Positions 1 through 11,846 of a stretch of 64,000 nt of DNA are shown piece by piece. Source of the DNA: Cyrtodaria siliqua. Taxonomy: Eukaryota > Mollusca > Bivalvia > Adapedonta > Hiatellidae. Within the stretch, counting starts at the first letter, position 1; each line of letters starts with the position of its first letter. The stretch lies in NCBI GenBank assembly GCA_037043455.1, contig JAWPHD010006788.1, positions 1-64,000 on the forward strand, written 5' to 3'. The translations under genes and the position numbers were made by a program. The notes beneath the pieces are model-generated. The model was not told the origin of the DNA. It ran no database searches and was given only the letters and a program-made list of their open reading frames with translations.

Positions 1-365
1 TTTTTGTCACATTATTACGCTAAATTTTGATAGATGCCATGCAAACATGGAATTTTAAAATGATCCGCCCGGTTAATATTGGTTAATTTTCTTTTAAATT
101 GCAGATATTGGATCAATAAATAATTTAACCATTAAAACATTTACCTCTATCCAAGAACAAAATATTACAATGGGACACTATGGAATAATAATTGTGATGT
201 GATACGATTATCCTCAAGTATCCAGTTCTCGAGGTACCTATAATCTCAATGCAATTTTTATTTTGCGTAGTTGCTATTCTACATTTATATCATTCGGTAT
301 TGGTTGATTAGCTTTTTGACGAGCTAAAAACTAAATAAAATTCAGAATAAATCTAACTTCTTATT

Positions 366-642
366 TATGCGGGGCGTCCGTGGCCGAGTGGTTAGAGTCT
401 CTGACTTGCCCCTCACCGCTGTAGGTTCGATCCCTCAGGGGCCTAGGAATCTTTATGTAAGGAAGCTATCCAGCTGGCTTGCGGAACGTCGGTGGTTCTA
501 CCCATGTGCCCGCCCGTGCACGAAAATTGCCCGGAGGGGCACCTGGGGTCTTCCTTCACCAGTGGAAGCTGGAAAGTCGCCATATGACCTTAGCTGTTGG
601 TGCGACTATAAAATCCAATTCAATTCAATTCTTATTTATGCA
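366..642 (+). repeat. tRNA-derived SINE with CAATT-type tail
   Basis: The head looks like a tRNA gene: an A-box-like TGGCCGAGTGG near 381 and a B-box-like GGTTCGATCCC near 424 form an internal RNA polymerase III promoter. A tRNA-unrelated body follows and ends in short ATTCA/CAATT repeats at about 620-640. A functional tRNA would end about 75 bases after its start, so this is a retroposed SINE. The open frames crossing it are incidental. Confidence 0.75.
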
Positions 643-822
643 AGTCATACATACCTATTTTATAAATTGTTCACTGACATGACTGAGTCAAATGTTCAAC
701 CTCTGTTTAAAATGTTATTAATCGAGTTATCGTCGTCCTATTTGCAGACAGTATAATTATATTTGTGTGCCGTATAAGATACCTTAGTGGAAAACAATTG
801 AGTTGTGACGTCATTAGGCCAA

Positions 823-1320
823 AAAAAAGTGTGTTTCCGCTTACGGCTTCAAAAAAATAAATAGGGTAGGTAGGTAGGTAGGCAAAACTTTTTTTTTATT
901 AAAAAAAAATCATTATTATTAATTATTATTATAGATGATCTTATTTTTAATTATCTTATTTATTATTATTTATTTATTATTATTAATGATATTATTTTTG
1001 TTAATGAAAAAACATTTGTTAATATGATAAATAGTACTGGGGAAGGTATTACTACCAAAGATACATGGTTATAGCCCTTTTTCAATATTTGGTAATGTAC
1101 ACTGGAAATCCCAGGGGTCGTGGGTTCAAATCTCACTGGAGGAATATTTAAAAAAAAAATATCTCCATAAGAAACCTTGGTTCATGGGTTCAACTTTTTT
1201 TTTCTTTTTTTTTTTTTTCTTTTTTTTTATTATTATTTTTTTTTTTTTTTGCAATAAAAAAGTTATGGTCGGCGGCTAAATAATAGGGTCGGTCGGGTTA
1301 GCGGAAACAAACACTTTTTT
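823..1320. mobile_element. Non-autonomous DNA transposon (MITE-like)
   Basis: About 500 bases are flanked by inverted termini: AAAAAAGTGTGTTTCCGCT at 823 pairs with AGCGGAAACAAACACTTTTTT ending at 1320. Subterminal G-rich motifs (TAGGGTAGGTAGG near 864; GGGTCGGTCGGG near 1287) lie inside each end. The interior is poly-A/T-rich and contains a B-box-like GGGTTCAAATCTC near 1131. There is no coding potential. A larger element at 27,481-28,712 carries the same subterminal motifs. Confidence 0.55.
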
Positions 1321-1888
1321 CTTTTAAACCTTAGCATCTTTTTCAAAACTTTCAAAACTATCTCGAGTACTTGAGTCATTTTTTTAACTAATCTAATTTT
1401 GACAGACTGAAACATCACATTTTGAACTTTTGAACTTGAAAAGATGCGAACTTGATTGTTAACGTTGTTGTTTTGAGGCCAGTGAATTGGATTATCGCTG
1501 GAGAAAAATTGAGACAGTTAAGACGCGTGTGTGTTTTCATTTTGTATGCATGGGAGATCGCTTTGACTATTGAGAACTGGTAACGCCATGATAGGTTATA
1601 TTAGGGTATCAGCCTAAGAGGCAGGTGAGATGATAACATTTCCCGTCAGACATGCCTTCGCTAGGCAGCAGTAACGGTAACATTACAGTAATCTGACAAC
1701 ATAAATGGCCATCAGACTGTGCAACATTGCCATATTGTGTTGGTGAGTGGCCAAAAGTCTGCCCATGCACCTCATCTCATAGTCATAATATTAATGTTGA
1801 CGGATGTTAACGGGACCTGCCCAGCACAGCAGTCCTGTCGGGGATGGGTACTGGGTAGTTCTATAACATAAAACGTCACACAATATTT
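1321..1888. other. No gene seen
   Basis: Unique-looking AT-rich sequence. No open frame longer than a shadow, no repeat structure and no RNA gene could be supported. Confidence 0.5.
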
Positions 1889-1890
1889 AA

Positions 1891-2345
1891 CCCTTACCAA
1901 ATGAGAAGGTTTGCTGCAAGGTTGCTGCAAGGTTGCAGCGAACAATTTTGTTCGCCAGAACAATTCTTAATTGTTCGCCAATGTTCGCCACTAGCGGTGA
2001 TGTTCCCGCAAACACCATGGTAATCTTTGGCGAATTTGCCGCAAACTCGCTAAAAAGTTATACATTCGACAGAAGTTCGCCAGAAACATTTATTTATTTG
2101 GAACGTTCGCCATAACATCACCACAAACTTACTTGCAGTTTTTTTGTTCGCCACAACATTGCGACAAACTTTACCATTCCGATTTTTTTTTTATTGCACG
2201 CCGTAACATCGCCACAAACTTTTCAATTCAGATAAATAAAATTTGCCGTTTCTTTATTCGCCATAAGATCACGACAAACTTTTCCATTCTGATCTGCTTT
2301 ATCTCCGTTCGCCAAAACTTCATCACAAACCTTAAACTTTATACA
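1891..2345. repeat. TTCGCCA-rich degenerate repeat block
   Basis: The block contains many degenerate copies of a GTTCGCCA(N)AACAT(C/T)(A/G)C(C/G)ACAAACTT unit, spaced about 60-70 bases apart from 2040 to 2340, after a GTTGCAGCGAAC-rich start. It shares vocabulary with the block at 6086-6496 and starts with CCCTTACCAA, the reverse complement of the end of that block. The frames crossing it (for example 2133-2429) are repeat shadows. Confidence 0.55.
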
Positions 2346-2486
2346 GATTTTTGTTATTTCTTCTATGTTACTTACTCAAGTAAAATGTACTCAAGTAAAA
2401 TGTGGATTTTATGTCAAAGGATCACTTAACAAGTTATTTTGCTAAGTACATGTATAAAACTTTTAGTGGATCCTTATTTTTTCAGT

Positions 2487-2795
2487 CGGTAGCATGGCGG
2501 ATTTGTAACCGGAGGCCCCGGGTTCAATCCTCCATGGTTCCACTGAGTTTCGTCGGTGTGTTCTTGGGCAAGACACTTTCCCTAGCTTAGCCTCGTCCAT
2601 CGGATGGGGACGTAAACAGTCTCGTGTATCGGTCTATCCTCCGAGCACGTTAAAGAACCATAGGAATCTATTCGATATAAGAGTAGGGCACGGTTCCCGG
2701 ATTCCTATGTATTCTTCCCCTCTCTCTGGGGCGGCTCTAAATAACCTATACTGTGTTGATGAGCCGTTAAACAACATTCAATTCAATTCAATTAT
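2487..2795 (+). repeat. tRNA-derived SINE, second family
   Basis: The B-box-like GGGTTCAATCC near 2520 is followed by the common SINE-body motif TTGGGCAAGACACTTTCCC near 2563 and a 3' tail of repeated ATTCA near 2779. The body differs from the SINE at 366, but the tail is the same, which suggests a shared LINE partner. Confidence 0.7.
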
Positions 2796-3530
2796 TTTTT
2801 TCAAAAAAAGCCAAAATATGTATTATTGTGTTGCAAGAACATTTTTAAATTCCAAACATCATGATAACTCCAACATTTAAAACCAGAACAATTAAAATTG
2901 TGTCCCAAGTGCAAAATGATATATCAATATTACTCTGCATTAACATGACCATAATGACAAGTCAGTTTAATAGTTTAAGTTATTGTGAATTATTATATAG
3001 GAACTATCTCCAAATTTAACAAATATAAAATCTACTTTGAAATTTTAGCACAGTCATACTTTAAATAACATGTATTTAAAAGTCAAAAAATGACAAAGAT
3101 AATTAATTCTTAATATCAGAATAATATAAGTGTAACAGTTATGATAGATTTGGGGGGAAATTAAGCTGGATAATCTTACTGACTGGGTCAGTTAATTATT
3201 ATTACCAGGTAGTATGCAATTTCCTTTGATCTGATGCAGTATCTTGCAGTATCCTGCAGAGATTATTCTATTAGAAACACATGTGTTCAAGAAATTGTGG
3301 TATTTTTGCATAAATAACCAGTTATCATGTGTCTATATAGGCAATGGTGTGTTGTCAACAGTGTACTATTTTTCAATGAAATTGTAACAATTTAAAACAA
3401 TGAATTTGAATGAGTTTATCTGAGTGAATATTCTGAAGGGGAATTGTTCCACACCTGTATATTGTAAGTATATAACTGTTTTATTTTCATTTTTATATGT
3501 CGGAAAATAGCAATTTTTGTATTTTTCATC
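2796..3530. other. No gene seen
   Basis: AT-rich intergenic sequence with no supported feature. A short imperfect inverted repeat (GGAATCAGCCCCAGACC / GGGTCTGGTGCTGATTC) lies just beyond it at about 3560-3665. Confidence 0.5.
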
Positions 3531-3699
3531 TGGTTAGGTAACAGTCGCCTGGAACTTTCGGAATCAGCCCCAGACCATCATCAGACCCATAACCTGACCT
3601 CTATTGGTAAATATTTATATTTATGTTTGTGGGTCTGTCCTAAGGGTCTGGTGCTGATTCTAAGATTATATATCCTGGGGCACCAAGTGCCTATTGGAC

Positions 3700-5770
3700 T
3701 GCTACAGTTAGGATGATATTCGACATTTCCATGAAAATGGGAGTAATGCAGAAATGACAGCGCTCGACATTTCTATAAACATGAGAGTAACGCAGAAATG
3801 ACTGCGGTCGACATCTCTATGAAAAGGAGAGTAATGCAGGAATAACAGCGCTCGACATCCCTGTAAAAGTGAGAGCAATGCGCAATGACATCGCTTGACA
3901 CCTCCATAAAAATGGGAGTGATGCAGAAATGACAGCGCTCGACATCTCCATGATAATGGGAGTAATGCAGAAATGACAGCACTCGACATCTCCGTGAAAA
4001 TGAGAGTAATGCAGAAATGACAGCTCTCGACATCTCCATGAAAATGACAGTGCTCGACATCTCCATGATAATGGGAGTAATGCAGAAATGACCGCTCGAC
4101 ATCTCCATGATAATGGGAGTAATGCAGAAATGACAGCGCTCGACATCTCCATAAAAATGAGAGTAATGTAGAAATGACAGAGCTCGACATCTCTATGAAA
4201 TGACTGTAATGCAGGAATAACAACGGTCGACATCTCTGTAAAAGTGAGAGTAATGCGCAATGACAGCACTCAATATCTCCATAAAAATGGGAGTGATGCA
4301 GAAATGACAGCGCTCGACATCTCCATGAAAATGAGAGTAATGCAGAAATGACAGCGGTCGACATCTCCATAAAATGGGAGTAATGCAAAAATGACAGCGG
4401 TCGACATCTCCATGAAAATGGGAGTAATGCAGAAATGACAGCGGTCGACATCTCCATGATAATGGGAGTAATGCAGGAATGGCAGCGCTCAACAACTCCA
4501 TGAAAATGAGATTAATGCAGGAATGACAGCGGTCGACATCTCCATAAATTGGGAGTAATGCAGAAATGACAGCAGTCAAAATCTCCATGAAAATGAGAGT
4601 AATGCAGAAATGACAGCGGTCGACATCTCCATGATAATGGGTGTAATGCAGAAATGACAGCGGTAGACATCTCCATAAAATGGGAGTAATACAGAAATTG
4701 CAGCGGTCGACATCTCCATGAAAATGAGAGTAATGTAGAATTGACAGCGGTCGACATCTCCATGAAAATAGGAGTAATGCAGATATGACAGCAGTTGACA
4801 TCGCCATGATAATGGGAGTAATGCAGAAATGACAGCGGTCGACATCTCCATAAAATGAGAGTAATGCATGAATGACAGTGGTCGACATCTCCATAAAATG
4901 GGAGTAATGTAGAAATGACAGAGCTCGACATCTCTATGAAATGACTGTAATGCAGGAATAACAACGGTCGACATCTCTGTAAAAGTGAGAGTAATGCGCA
5001 ATGACAGCACTCAATATCTCCATAAAAATGGGAGTGATGCAGAAATGACAGCGCTCGACATCTCCATGAAAATGAGAGTAATGCAGAAATGACAGCGGTC
5101 GACATCTCCATAAAATGGGAGTAATGCAAAAATGACAGCGGTCGACATCTCCATGAAAATGGGAGTAATGCAGAAATGACAGCGGTCGACATCTCCATGA
5201 TAATGGGAGTAATGCAGGAATGGCAGCGCTCAACAACTCCATGAAAATGAGATTAATGCAGGAATGACAGCGGTCGACATCTCCATAAATTGGGAGTAAT
5301 GCAGATATGACAGCAGTCGAAATCTCCATGAAAATGAGAGTAATGCAGAAATGACAGCGGTCGACATCTCCATGATAATGGGTGTAATGCAGAAATGACA
5401 GCGGTAGACATCTCCATAAAATGGGAGTAATACAGAAATTGCAGCGGTCGACATCTCCATGAAAATGAGAGTAATGTAGAATTGACAGCGGTCGACATCT
5501 CCATGAAAATAGGAGTAATGCAGATATGACAGCAGTTGACATCGCCATGATAATGGGAGTAATGCAGAAATGACAGCGGTCGACATCTCCATAAAATGAG
5601 AGTAATGCATGAATGACAGCGGTCGACATCTCCATAAAATGGGAGTAATGCAGAAATGACAGCGGTCAACATCTCCATGAAAATAGGAGTAATGCAGAAA
5701 TGACAGCGGTCGACATCTCCATAAAATATGAGTAAAGCAGAAATGACAGCGGTCGACATCTCCATGAGCA
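3700..5770. repeat. 44-bp minisatellite with 741-bp higher-order repeat
   Basis: About 2.07 kb of tandem units of roughly 44 bases (some 42-43), each carrying AATGACAGCGGTCGACATC and a CCATGAAAATGRGAGTAATGC-like half. The segment starting near 4171 recurs near-identically at 4912, a 741-base spacing of about 17 units, so one block was duplicated as a higher-order unit. The unit is not a multiple of three and lacks stops on the minus strand, so long frames up to 249 aa appear in all three minus frames. They are not genes. Confidence 0.93.
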
Positions 5771-5779
5771 CGCGTAAAA

Positions 5780-6085
5780 CACTGGGCATGAGACATACAC
5801 CTGTGAGGAATTTCCTAACTAGGCATGGGACCCTTACGAGACATTTTGAAACGTCAACTTTGGTCGGAGACACGCAACAACCCCATAAAAAATCGTAAGG
5901 ATATACTTTAACCCGAGAGCATTTATTTAGTGTCGATTTATTTAAATCGTTCCCATTTATTAAATTTGGTGCAGTCCATGTTAAATAGTGAAAAAAAAAT
6001 CATGTTTTTGATCTAAATATGTTTTTTTAAAACAGCGCACCATTGTTCCATTTCATAATTTCAGTCCATTATTTATTTTGAAAAA
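5780..6085. other. No gene seen
   Basis: AT-rich spacer between the minisatellite and the next repeat block. Nothing could be supported. Confidence 0.5.
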
Positions 6086-6496
6086 CTTTGCCGCGATGTG
6101 TTGGCGAACATTGCCGCAACTTTGCAGCGAACATCACCACAAGCATCGCCAGAACAGTGCAGAGAAACATTTTATGCAAATGAAGTTTGCTGCAAAGTTG
6201 CAGCGAACATCACCAGAAGATTACAGCTAAAAGCGTTATGCAAATGAAGTTTGTGGCGATGTTGCGGTACACTTTTACCATGCAAATGAGGTCTGCGGCA
6301 AAGTTGCGGTGAACATCGCCGGAACATCACCAGAACCTCATTTGCATATTTGTTCGCTGCAACTTTGCCGCAGACCTCATTTGCATGGTAAAGTGTACCG
6401 CAACATCGCCGCAAACTTGTTCGCCGCAGCTTTGCAGCAATGTTTGCCGCAGAGTTGCAGCAAATAGTCGCCAGAAGCCTATATTTTTGGTAAGGG
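6086..6496. repeat. Palindromic GCAAATGA/CGCCGCAA repeat element
   Basis: The block contains a long imperfect palindrome. GCGGTACACTTTTACCATGC near 6264 pairs with GCATGGTAAAGTGTACCGC near 6382, with matching AAATGAGGTCTGCGGCAAAG and CTTTGCCGCAGACCTCATTT inside. It ends in TTGGTAAGGG (6487-6496), the reverse complement of the start of the 1891-2345 block. It is probably a foldback element. The minus-strand 111-aa frame is a shadow. Confidence 0.6.
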
Positions 6497-6938
6497 AAAT
6501 CATTCATGGAGACATTTAATTTATATCAATTTAAATTTTGCATAGGATCAGATAGGGAATGCTTGTTCTGTGTAAACTCCAACGTCCCTACAATTTTCAT
6601 TTTTTACATTTCTTCTATTTTTGTCTTATTCTATAGTGTAAAAAAAAGCAGCATAAAAAACGCTGAAAACTGATGGTTATAATCCCGACGTTAAATATTA
6701 TTGAACTAGGTACTGGGCGATGCCTAATCAGTGCTACGGGTTATTTTACATACCTCATTGTGCCGTGACCTGGATCGCTTACAATAAGTAAATGGCGGAA
6801 ATATAAGTAAGGGGGACAACTGGGATATTGAAGGTCAGCTTATTGGTCTCATAGATCTGTTAGGTATGAAACCAATAATTATTTTCCCCATAGACACCAT
6901 ATGTCACATATTAATGATTTTCTGCCAATTCAGTTCAA

Positions 6939-8592
6939 GTATGGAGGAATTACAGTCAAAACGTCCCCTAGTCAAAACGTCCCCTGGTCAAAACGGCCCC
7001 AAATTGGTCAAAAACGTCCCCCTTTTTTGGTCAAAACGTCCCACCCTATTAATTTGTTAGTCAAAACGTCCCCTAGTCAAAACGTCCCCCTATTTATTTC
7101 TAAATGCTTCCGGAATAACTTGTACTTCAGTCACATCGTACTCATTTTGGTTACATATATATTGTTTTTATTGTTATTACTCGTCATAAAAAAGGTTATA
7201 TTAATGTTTTTTTTTAGATTTTCTTGAAGAATTTACTATTGAAATAAATTTGGAAAAATAATACGTATTAACGTTTTTTGTTCAATACCAGATTTCCTTT
7301 GCATATTTTGTGTTTGTTTGAATAGTGTTTTACGTCATTTTTGGCACCTTGCACGTTTTTTAATATGTTCCAATATCAATTAATTATCATGACAATACAT
7401 CCTGATTTAATCACTAGTTGATTGTATTAGCAAACGTAATATGAAATAGGTTAAACCTATATGGCGAGCACAGTTCATCTTTGATTGTGCCGCTGCGTAT
7501 GTATGTGCAAGTCTAGCTGCGAGAATCGTAGCTCTTATGGCATGTACCTATATCATGGTAGGTACATACCACCATAAGAGCCATGATTCTCACGTCTAGT
7601 GCAAGTCTACCTGTACGTGTCTTATGAATCGTGACATCCCACCCCAACAAATTTCAATTTGTGTGTGTGTGTGTGTGTATTTCTAAGGATTATAATCCGT
7701 CCGCCTATGACAGGCGTCGTGCCCGATGATTATAGGCACACTTGAGTCTGGACTTTTATCTGTGTGTTTGTGTGTGATGTGATGATATGTCTACTTGAAG
7801 CAGCGAACTCAATGGTTTCTTTATAGTGCTGCCACACTGGAATACCACACCGTAGTAGACATGATACCCCAGTCACATTATTCTGACACTGGTCAATCAG
7901 TCGTAGCACTACCCATTATTTGCTCGTCAGGCAAGGGTTCCATTTTTAAAGTATCTGGGGACTCGAACCCACGACCTCCCGAATGCAAGGCAGACGCTCT
8001 AACCAGTACACCACAATGCTTCGGTCAAATTTCAATTCGTTCCCAGACAGGACAGATATGGCATGGAATGAACTTCGAACGGCTATCTAGTCATGATCCA
8101 GTCTGGATCGACATTGGCTGAATCACCAACCGTCATAAAAGCTGCTACTGCATCAGTGTATGTAAGCTATATATACATAAACCGTGATGCACGCGTATAC
8201 TTTTTTGCCGAACAACATGTAATTACGGTTTCAACGTTATGTCATTACGAAAAATGTATATATGATTTAAGCTTTTTTTTTATTTGAATATACGTCTAAT
8301 ATACGTCTTGTTTTAACATTTTAATACATATAATCATAATAATTATTCATTATTTACCAAAACAAGAGAAGTATCTACTTACCTTAAACACGTAAAAATG
8401 TCACCAAACAGTTGTTAAACAAAATAAAACAAAACAAACTTAACACTGTTAATTGTTTAATAGGGGACATTTTTTTTGGGGGGGACGTTGTGACTAATTG
8501 AAAATACGTTTTGGGACGTTTTGACCAATTTGGGGCCGTTTTGACCAGGGGACGTTTTGACTAGGGGACGTTTTGACTAGCAACCGTATGGA
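6939..8592. mobile_element. 1.64-kb non-autonomous DNA transposon with candidate 7-bp TSD
   Basis: Inverted ends carry repeated AGTCAAAACGTCCCC / GGGGACGTTTTGACT units at 6954-7090 and 8480-8580. The sequence GTATGGA lies immediately outside both ends (6939-6945 and 8586-8592), a plausible target-site duplication. The element would be 6946-8585. Inside are a tRNA-like segment, a GT microsatellite (about 7661-7678) and a strong hairpin (about 7500-7600). No transposase is visible. The duplication length fits hAT-like elements loosely, but the superfamily is not established. Confidence 0.7.
7945..8025 (-). repeat. tRNA-like SINE head on the minus strand
   Basis: The reverse strand reads TGGTTAGAGCGTCTGCC followed by a B-box-like GGGTTCGAGTCCCC. 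These are A- and B-box hallmarks with tRNA-like spacing. The segment is embedded in the larger inverted-repeat element, so it is a nested SINE rather than a working tRNA. No cloverleaf was computed. Confidence 0.55.
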
Positions 8593-8599
8593 TAATGCA

Positions 8600-9050
8600 G
8601 CAGTGCAATGTTCATATAGAAAACTACTTTTCCACTTGAAAAATCACCAGAAAAGGTGGGCCCCACAAGACATGTAAGAAAGTTCTTGTTTGTTTACTAA
8701 ACAGGTCAACGGTACAGCTGTTTTCATTGACTGACTATTTTCATTGGTCACAAAGTGTAAGCATAGAATCGAAATTTCAAAAATGTTCAAAAATGTTCAT
8801 CAGTGATCCAGTAAAACCTATAAATACGCTTCTTATACATATAACCACAAAATTGAATAAATCGTAATCGATACACCTCGTAGGTTTACATGTAATTAGT
8901 AGTGGTAAACCTGTTGCCAGATTTAAAACAACTGTGAAAGTCTATGTTCATAAAATCGTTTGTGATAAATGTCCAACCTATAGTTAGTCATGATAATTAA
9001 AAAAAAACATCTTCAGAAGCATAATACTTCTCTCTCTTTCTCTCCCTTAT
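8600..9050. other. No gene seen
   Basis: AT-rich intergenic sequence with no supported feature. Confidence 0.5.
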
Positions 9051-9056
9051 TCTCTG

Positions 9057-9153
9057 AGACAGACAGACAGACAGACAGACAGACATGCAGAGACATGCAG
9101 ACAGACAGACAGACAGACAGACAGACATACAGACAGACAGACAGACAGACAGA
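9057..9153. repeat. (GACA)n tetranucleotide microsatellite
   Basis: Nearly uninterrupted CAGA/GACA repeats with a few interruptions (ATGCAG). Open frames on both strands (79 aa plus, 63 aa minus) arise only from the repeat. Confidence 0.95.
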
Positions 9154-9369
9154 TGGAAATATTTTACTCCCGTTCAGACCATCGAACCAACATGAAGTGT
9201 CCATCTTTGAGAGGGAGAATAGAAGGTGATTTCGACTGTATCAGCATTCGCACACCTCACACTAGGGATTAGCGAGCTTGTTTTTTAATATGTTAACTGT
9301 ATATAGTTCTATTTGGTTTTAATGTGGAATTAACATGTGCCGCTTAATACAACTACTGGATTTAGGACA

Positions 9370-10345
9370 TCGACGCTCTCCACGGATAACGACGCTCTCC
9401 ACGGATAACGACGCTCACCACGGATAACAACGCTCTCCACGGATAACGACGCTCACCACGGATAACGATGTTCACCACGGATAACGACGCTCACCACGGA
9501 TAACGATGCTCACGACTGATAACGACGCCCACCACGGATAACGACGCTCACCACAGATAACGATGCTCACGACTGATAACGACGCTCACCACGGATAACA
9601 ACGTTCACCACGGATAACGACGCTTACCACGGATAACGACGCTCACCACGGATGAGGATGCTCACCGATGCTCACAACTGATAACGACAATAGCCATGGA
9701 TAACGACTTCACCGACTCCCACCACGGATAACAACGCTCGTCAAAGATAATGACGTTCACCGCGGATAATGACGCTCACCACGGATAACAGCGCTCACCA
9801 CCGATAACGACGCTCACCATGGATAACAACACTCACCAACGCGCACAACGGATAAAGATGCTCACCACGGATAACGACGCTCACCGACGCTCAACACGAA
9901 TAATAACGAAGGATAACGACGTTCATCACGGATAATGATGCTCACCACGGATAACGACGCTTCAAACGGATAACGACGCTCACCATAGATAACGACGCTC
10001 ACCGATGCTCACCACGGATAACGACGCTCACCTAGGATAATGACACTCACCACGGATGATGAAGCTCACCACGGATAATGACACTCACCACGGATAACGA
10101 TGCTCACCGACGCTCACCACGGATAACGATGCTCATTACGAATAACGACGCTCACCATGGATAACAATGCTCATCGACGCTCACTGATACTCACCATGGA
10201 TAACTACGCTGACCGCGGATAACGACGCTCACCATGGATAATGACGCCCACCACGAGTAGTGACGCTCACCGACGCTCACTACAGATAACAAAGCTAAAA
10301 ACGGAAAACGACGCTCACCATGGATAACAACGTTCACCGACGCAC
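9370..10345. repeat. 19-bp minisatellite array
   Basis: About 50 degenerate copies of a 19-base unit close to GACGCTCACCACGGATAAC. Some copies are truncated (for example CACCGATGCTCAC junctions), giving an irregular period in the right half. No coding potential. Confidence 0.93.
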
Positions 10346-10534
10346 GGGAATTGCTGAACAACTGATTTGTTCCTTTTCTCTATGTATAGGGAAGTACGTG
10401 TAGGTAATTCAGAGTATTAAAGTGTATTGAAGACAATTGAACGAATGTTGTGGAACGTGTGACTGACTTCCAAAAACAGCTTATTTCGCATTACGTGCAA
10501 TGGGTTCTGACCGGTTCTGACACCTTATATTTTC

Positions 10535-10995
10535 GTGCCACGTTATATGTGTATGGTGATGGATTTGGGCAAGGATTTGGGTAGATTTGGGTAAATATTT
10601 CTTGTTTCAGAAGTTACACTATACACATATACTTTCGTGCCACGTTATATGTGTATGGTGGTGGATTTGGGCAAGGATTTGGGTAGATTTGGGTAAATAT
10701 TTCTTGTTTCAGAAGTTACACTGTACACATATACTTTCGTGCCACGTTGTTTCAGAAGTTACACTATACACATATACTTTCGTGCCACGTTATATGTGTA
10801 TGGTGGTAGATTTAAGCAAGGATTTGGGAAGATTTGGGTAAATATTTCTTGTTTCAGAAGTTACACTATACACATATACTTTCGTGCCACGTTATATGTG
10901 TATAGTGGTAAATTTGTGCAATGATTTGGGTATATTTGGGGTAAGGATTTGGGTAGATTTGGGTGGATTAGGGTAGATTTGGGTATTTTGTGCCA
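10535..10995. repeat. 102-bp tandem repeat, 4-5 copies
   Basis: The landmark GTGCCACGTTATATGTGTA recurs at 10,535, 10,637 and 10,739 (102-base period). A shortened copy of about 45 bases follows, then further copies. Each unit includes GGATTTGGGTAGATTTGGGTA. The last part degenerates into a run of TTTGGGTA-like motifs. Small frames here are repeat shadows. Confidence 0.88.
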
Positions 10996-11786
10996 CCCGT
11001 TTGAATATATGTATTACCTCCCTTAATTTTGCTTGTCTCCATTTACAGTTTAATATTTTCTTTGTTGTTTGAGAAAGGCTGGAAAAGAAAAAGCGACTTC
11101 ACCGAATTATCAGCTTACGTTTGATTCATCAGAACAAGGAAACATACAATATCCATCCAAGGTAAGTGCATACAAAAGCACGTAGAACGTTGTTATTTTC
11201 ACAATGATGGTTTAACTTGATTCTGACATTTTATAGAATCACGTTAGTTTAGTATCACACCCACCCACACCGCAACCTTCCACACCCACCCACACCGCAA
11301 CCTTCAAACGAACGTTATAAATCTATGCTACAAAGAACAGATGTGATGACTTACCACGATTAACGTTTAAAATACTTTTGTTCAGCTACTTTTGTTTCTG
11401 TAGTAAAGACTTGTCTTGTGTCACCCTTTTGCCAGTATGATTATCTAGAGTTTCTATGTTGTTGTTTTTTTTCTTCAAATTTGCACTATGTAAGTATGTT
11501 ACATGTATTTTGATAAACGTTTACTGGGACGTAATTCTTAGAACTCTGACATGTATTTAATTTGGAAAGAAAAGCAATGTATTTCATGCAAATTACACCT
11601 GTATGATTTAAAGAAAATTCATTACTTTACAAGATTTTTTAAAGGCATTTGACTCTTAGGATTGGAATTTCATCGCATAATGTTAATGTTTTCTTAATTT
11701 TGGAGATCTTTTTTTTAAATTGATTTCATACATTTTATAATAATATTTCTAGTTGTGTCCTGAATAATGGTCATTTTTCAGAGTGT

Positions 11787-11846
11787 TTTCCTATTCAACG
11801 CGGTGTCCTGCAGGGAGATCCTCTTTCTTCATATCGTTTTATCGTA
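11787..11846 (+). pseudogene. LINE reverse-transcriptase scrap
   Basis: One plus-strand frame reads QRGVLQGDPLSS, a motif typical of the RT palm region of non-LTR retrotransposons. Only about 20 codons remain and the match stops exactly where the next element's TA target site begins, so a MITE probably inserted into an old LINE. Family unknown. Confidence 0.5.

Noticed and set aside
366..442. Possible tRNA gene
   Set aside because: A- and B-boxes are present, but the sequence runs into a SINE body and an ATTCA tail, with no proper acceptor-stem closure seen.
1772..2590. Several 60-98-aa frames
   Set aside because: They cross SINE and TTCGCCA repeats and have no domain.
3708..5873. Eight or more long minus-strand open frames (up to 249 aa) rich in MEMSTAVISALL
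   Set aside because: They are produced by a 44-bp tandem repeat without stops, open in all three frames. No start context or splice signals.
8990..9229. 79-aa protein with TDRQ repeats
   Set aside because: Translation of a GACA microsatellite.
9370..10345. CRISPR-like array of regular short repeats
   Set aside because: Units are contiguous 19-mers without unique spacers, in a eukaryotic context.
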